Source: Deltaproteobacteria bacterium ADurb.Bin207 (lineage in GTDB: Bacteria; Myxococcota_A; Polyangia; Polyangiales; Polyangiaceae). From it: 64,000 nucleotides of DNA. A model generated the notes under the pieces. The model searched no databases and was not told where the DNA came from. It was given only the letters and a program-made list of their open reading frames with translations. The position numbers and the translations under genes were made by a program. The stretch covers positions 1-64,000 of the forward strand of contig MWCO01000023.1 of the NCBI GenBank assembly GCA_002070115.1, given 5' to 3'. Every line of letters begins with the position of its first letter. Positions within the stretch are counted from its first letter, which is position 1. Below are positions 62,351-64,000 of this stretch, piece after piece.

Positions 62351-62696
62351 TGTCGGTTTCATGGCAAATGAGCGTCGGGAAATCGGTGTGATGGGTTGCT
62401 TTGCATCGTAAGCTCGTGGGAGAGGCGTTACGGTTCGACACGATCGGTTCGAGCAGGACGATCGGTTGAATTCATTGGTTCGGCTCGCCGGGGTGTCATG
62501 GGGCCGTGCTCTATCGGAGGAGCGGGCGATGTTCGGAGGAGTCGTCCATCGCAAACCGTGCCAAGCCGAAAGATTCTGCCGTGAAACCAACGTGATCATT
62601 GTCGATGGGATTCGCAAATTGTACTCTGCGACCCGTCTATCGAAGATAGCAGAGTCTCTTTTTGGTCAACCCAACCCCATCGAGTGGAGTGCTTTC
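62351..62696. other. 346-bp gap with leader or extra coding possibility for the TerB-like gene
   Basis: Nothing certain. The TerB-like frame is open back to 62466 and contains an ATG at 62529 with a strong GGAGGAG 6 bases upstream, so part of this gap may be coding. Confidence 0.4.
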
Positions 62697-63242
62697 ATGA
62701 TCAATCTTCGCCCTGCCACCGTGTCCCGCCTTCGTGATCGTCTCAAGCAAACGGGTGCGCGCCCGAGTATCGTCATTTCGAGCGATCAAGACGTGCTTGC
62801 CAAAGCGGGACTGCTCCCTCCGGAAGAAAGAACCGCTGTGCAAGGTATCGATCCGATCGTCGAAACCATGTTTCTGATGATGGCCGCGGATGGAACCGTG
62901 GGTGAAGACGAATACAATGTCATTCGGGGCGCCGTTCGTGAACTCACCGAAAACAGTATTCGGACCACGACCTTGAACGCCATGCTCGAGAGTTACCAAC
63001 AAGCGTTGGAAAAAGAAGGGCAACAAGCGCGAATCGAGAGCATTGCGCACCGTCTTGGTGACGACGAGGCGGGATGTGAGTCCGCTTTCGTGTTGGCTGC
63101 GGCAGTGGCTTTTGCAGATGAAGTCATCGACGACACGGAAAACGAATTGCTCAATACGTTTGCGGAGGCCATTGGCCTGAGCGAGGATCGCGCCAACGAA
63201 TTGCTCGATGAATTGGAGGGGGATTGGCAGAATGATGATTGA
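62697..63242 (+). CDS. TerB-like (tellurite-resistance fold) protein
   Basis: 181 aa from the ATG at 62697 (GGAG upstream). The body is alpha-helical and acidic, with the TerB pattern VETMFLMMAADGTVGEDEYNVIRG, LLDELEG and a long Ala/Glu helix pair; helix-x-D-G-x-V-G is the usual metal-site neighbourhood. These proteins appear in stress-related membrane complexes; here no other ter genes are nearby. The alternative start 62529 (237 aa) has an excellent ribosome-binding site, and I cannot decide between them. Confidence 0.7.
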   Translation: MINLRPATVSRLRDRLKQTGARPSIVISSDQDVLAKAGLLPPEERTAVQGIDPIVETMFLMMAADGTVGEDEYNVIRGAVRELTENSIRTTTLNAMLESYQQALEKEGQQARIESIAHRLGDDEAGCESAFVLAAAVAFADEVIDDTENELLNTFAEAIGLSEDRANELLDELEGDWQNDD

Positions 63243-63251
63243 CTTGCGGCA

Positions 63252-64000
63252 CTAAGCCTCGGTTTTGGCCAACCCGTGAGTCGGCTCGTGCGATTCGTCC
63301 CTTGGTGAATGCGGGGGGTGCTGAACGCCTACCTGCTGCGCCAGACGCTTTTGTAATTCCTCCGGCCAAGCCACCCGATGGTTGAGGTGATTGAATATCG
63401 CGTCCTGAAGATGATCGATGGGAATGCGAATTCCCAGAGACTCCGTGAGCGAAAGCAAGGCCGAGGCATGTTGCGCCCGAGCCGTGGATCCGTCGGTTTG
63501 TAACTGCTCCGCGGCTTGATCGAGCCATTGTCGCAGACGCAGGGTGCTGCGCGGCACAACCAATCGAATGCCAAGCTCTTGCGCTTGATGAGCAATGTCC
63601 CGAACCGTTCGCTCGAGCCCTGGATCCGTGGGATCGCTTGCTTCTAGGAGCGCTGCATCCAATCGTCGCGCCAACGTGTACTCCGCGACCAATCGAAGTT
63701 CGACGGGAACTTCGGCACCCACGCGCTCGAACGTTTGCATGGTTTTTCGGTGTTCATCGTATAAGTAGCCGTAGGTGGTCGCCAATCGTTCGAGAAGGTC
63801 GGTGACGGTATGCTCGATGAATTCGGCTCGACCGGCATCGCTCAGTTCACGGACCGAGAAGAAATGGGGGGCAAAGAACGAATCAATGAGTCGGATGATG
63901 GCAGGGGTCGATGGTTGTTCGAATACCTTTTCGGCCTGTTGGACGATTCTTTCGAAATGTTTCTCATCGTTGCACTCGATGACTCCGCAGTGCATATCGC
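63252..64000 (-). CDS. DUF3536-family protein, C-terminal part (runs off the window)
   Basis: Partial gene; about 249 codons visible, and the frame continues past the window edge. The region HFFSVRELSDAGRAEFIEHTVTDLLERLATTYGYLYDEHRKTMQTFERVGAEVPVELRLVAEYTLARRLDAALLE matches my knowledge of the C-terminal part of DUF3536 proteins, which usually carry a glycoside-hydrolase family 57 domain upstream. The last about 60 residues are Pro/His-rich. The ATG at 63995 is probably internal. The stop lies 9 bases from that of the TerB-like gene, so they converge. Confidence 0.75.
   Translation of the reverse strand, partial: DMHCGVIECNDEKHFERIVQQAEKVFEQPSTPAIIRLIDSFFAPHFFSVRELSDAGRAEFIEHTVTDLLERLATTYGYLYDEHRKTMQTFERVGAEVPVELRLVAEYTLARRLDAALLEASDPTDPGLERTVRDIAHQAQELGIRLVVPRSTLRLRQWLDQAAEQLQTDGSTARAQHASALLSLTESLGIRIPIDHLQDAIFNHLNHRVAWPEELQKRLAQQVGVQHPPHSPRDESHEPTHGLAKTEA

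Noticed and set aside
1-64000. CRISPR array, phage or plasmid region
   Set aside because: No regularly spaced short direct repeats, integrase, phage structural genes, partition or replication genes are visible; the repeats found are all inside coding sequence.

Overview
The window reads like a chromosomal segment from an uncultured delta-type bacterium, most likely Myxococcota (Polyangia-like) or a close relative. This is inferred from gene style: many large secreted lipoproteins with Gly/Ser-rich linkers and Cys-rich repeats, Hanks-type Ser/Thr kinases (one with a C-terminal AAA/TPR-like half), an OmpA protein with thrombospondin-type-3 repeats, AgmX/PglI-like and PilZ proteins, and a TopA with a long Lys/Ala tail. 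GC content looks moderate (mid-to-upper 50s by eye), which is low for cultured myxobacteria. I see no rRNA, no convincing tRNA, no CRISPR array and no intact insertion sequence.

Layout. 0-9.5 kb: an edge lipoprotein, a lytic transglycosylase, an M29-like aminopeptidase, a FAD oxidoreductase overlapping ribA, an AgmX/PglI-like protein, two Cys-rich lipoproteins and a thioesterase. Within this, 7.29-8.02 kb has no convincing gene but holds a 265-bp inverted-repeat-bounded element and two segments that fold well as RNA. 9.5-20 kb: a porin, a DUF4846 lipoprotein, a beta-barrel protein, proline dehydrogenase, a polyamine-type operon (AdoMet decarboxylase, DUF350, and a spermidine-synthase membrane domain lacking its catalytic half), a pair of inactive-looking M16 peptidase homologues, and an OmpA-like/coiled-coil pair. 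20-30 kb: a Ser/Thr kinase, a large lipoprotein with a C-type lectin domain interrupted by another beta-rich domain, glmM with an ABC transporter, and the TSP3-OmpA protein. 30-43 kb: topA, a five-gene operon of beta-propeller lipoproteins, a barrel protein and PilZ, a penicillin-binding transpeptidase, and a polytopic membrane protein with a discoidin-like domain.

43-50 kb holds two convergent B12-binding-type radical SAM genes. The second contains a complete copy plus a degenerate copy lacking the Fe-S cysteines. Divergent from it is a lipoprotein with three 120-bp repeats carrying DxDxDG-type acidic loops and a recurrent YAAP motif. This is the best candidate for an undescribed maturation system. 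50-60 kb holds argS, a two-gene nitrogenase-component-1-like operon without a NifH partner in view, and a kinase-AAA regulator. 60-64 kb holds a D-2-hydroxyacid dehydrogenase, an FGE/SUMF1-like lipoprotein, a TerB-like protein and the end of a DUF3536 protein.

Most starts were chosen from Shine-Dalgarno sequences, lipoboxes or family length. Family assignments come from recognised motifs without any database search.
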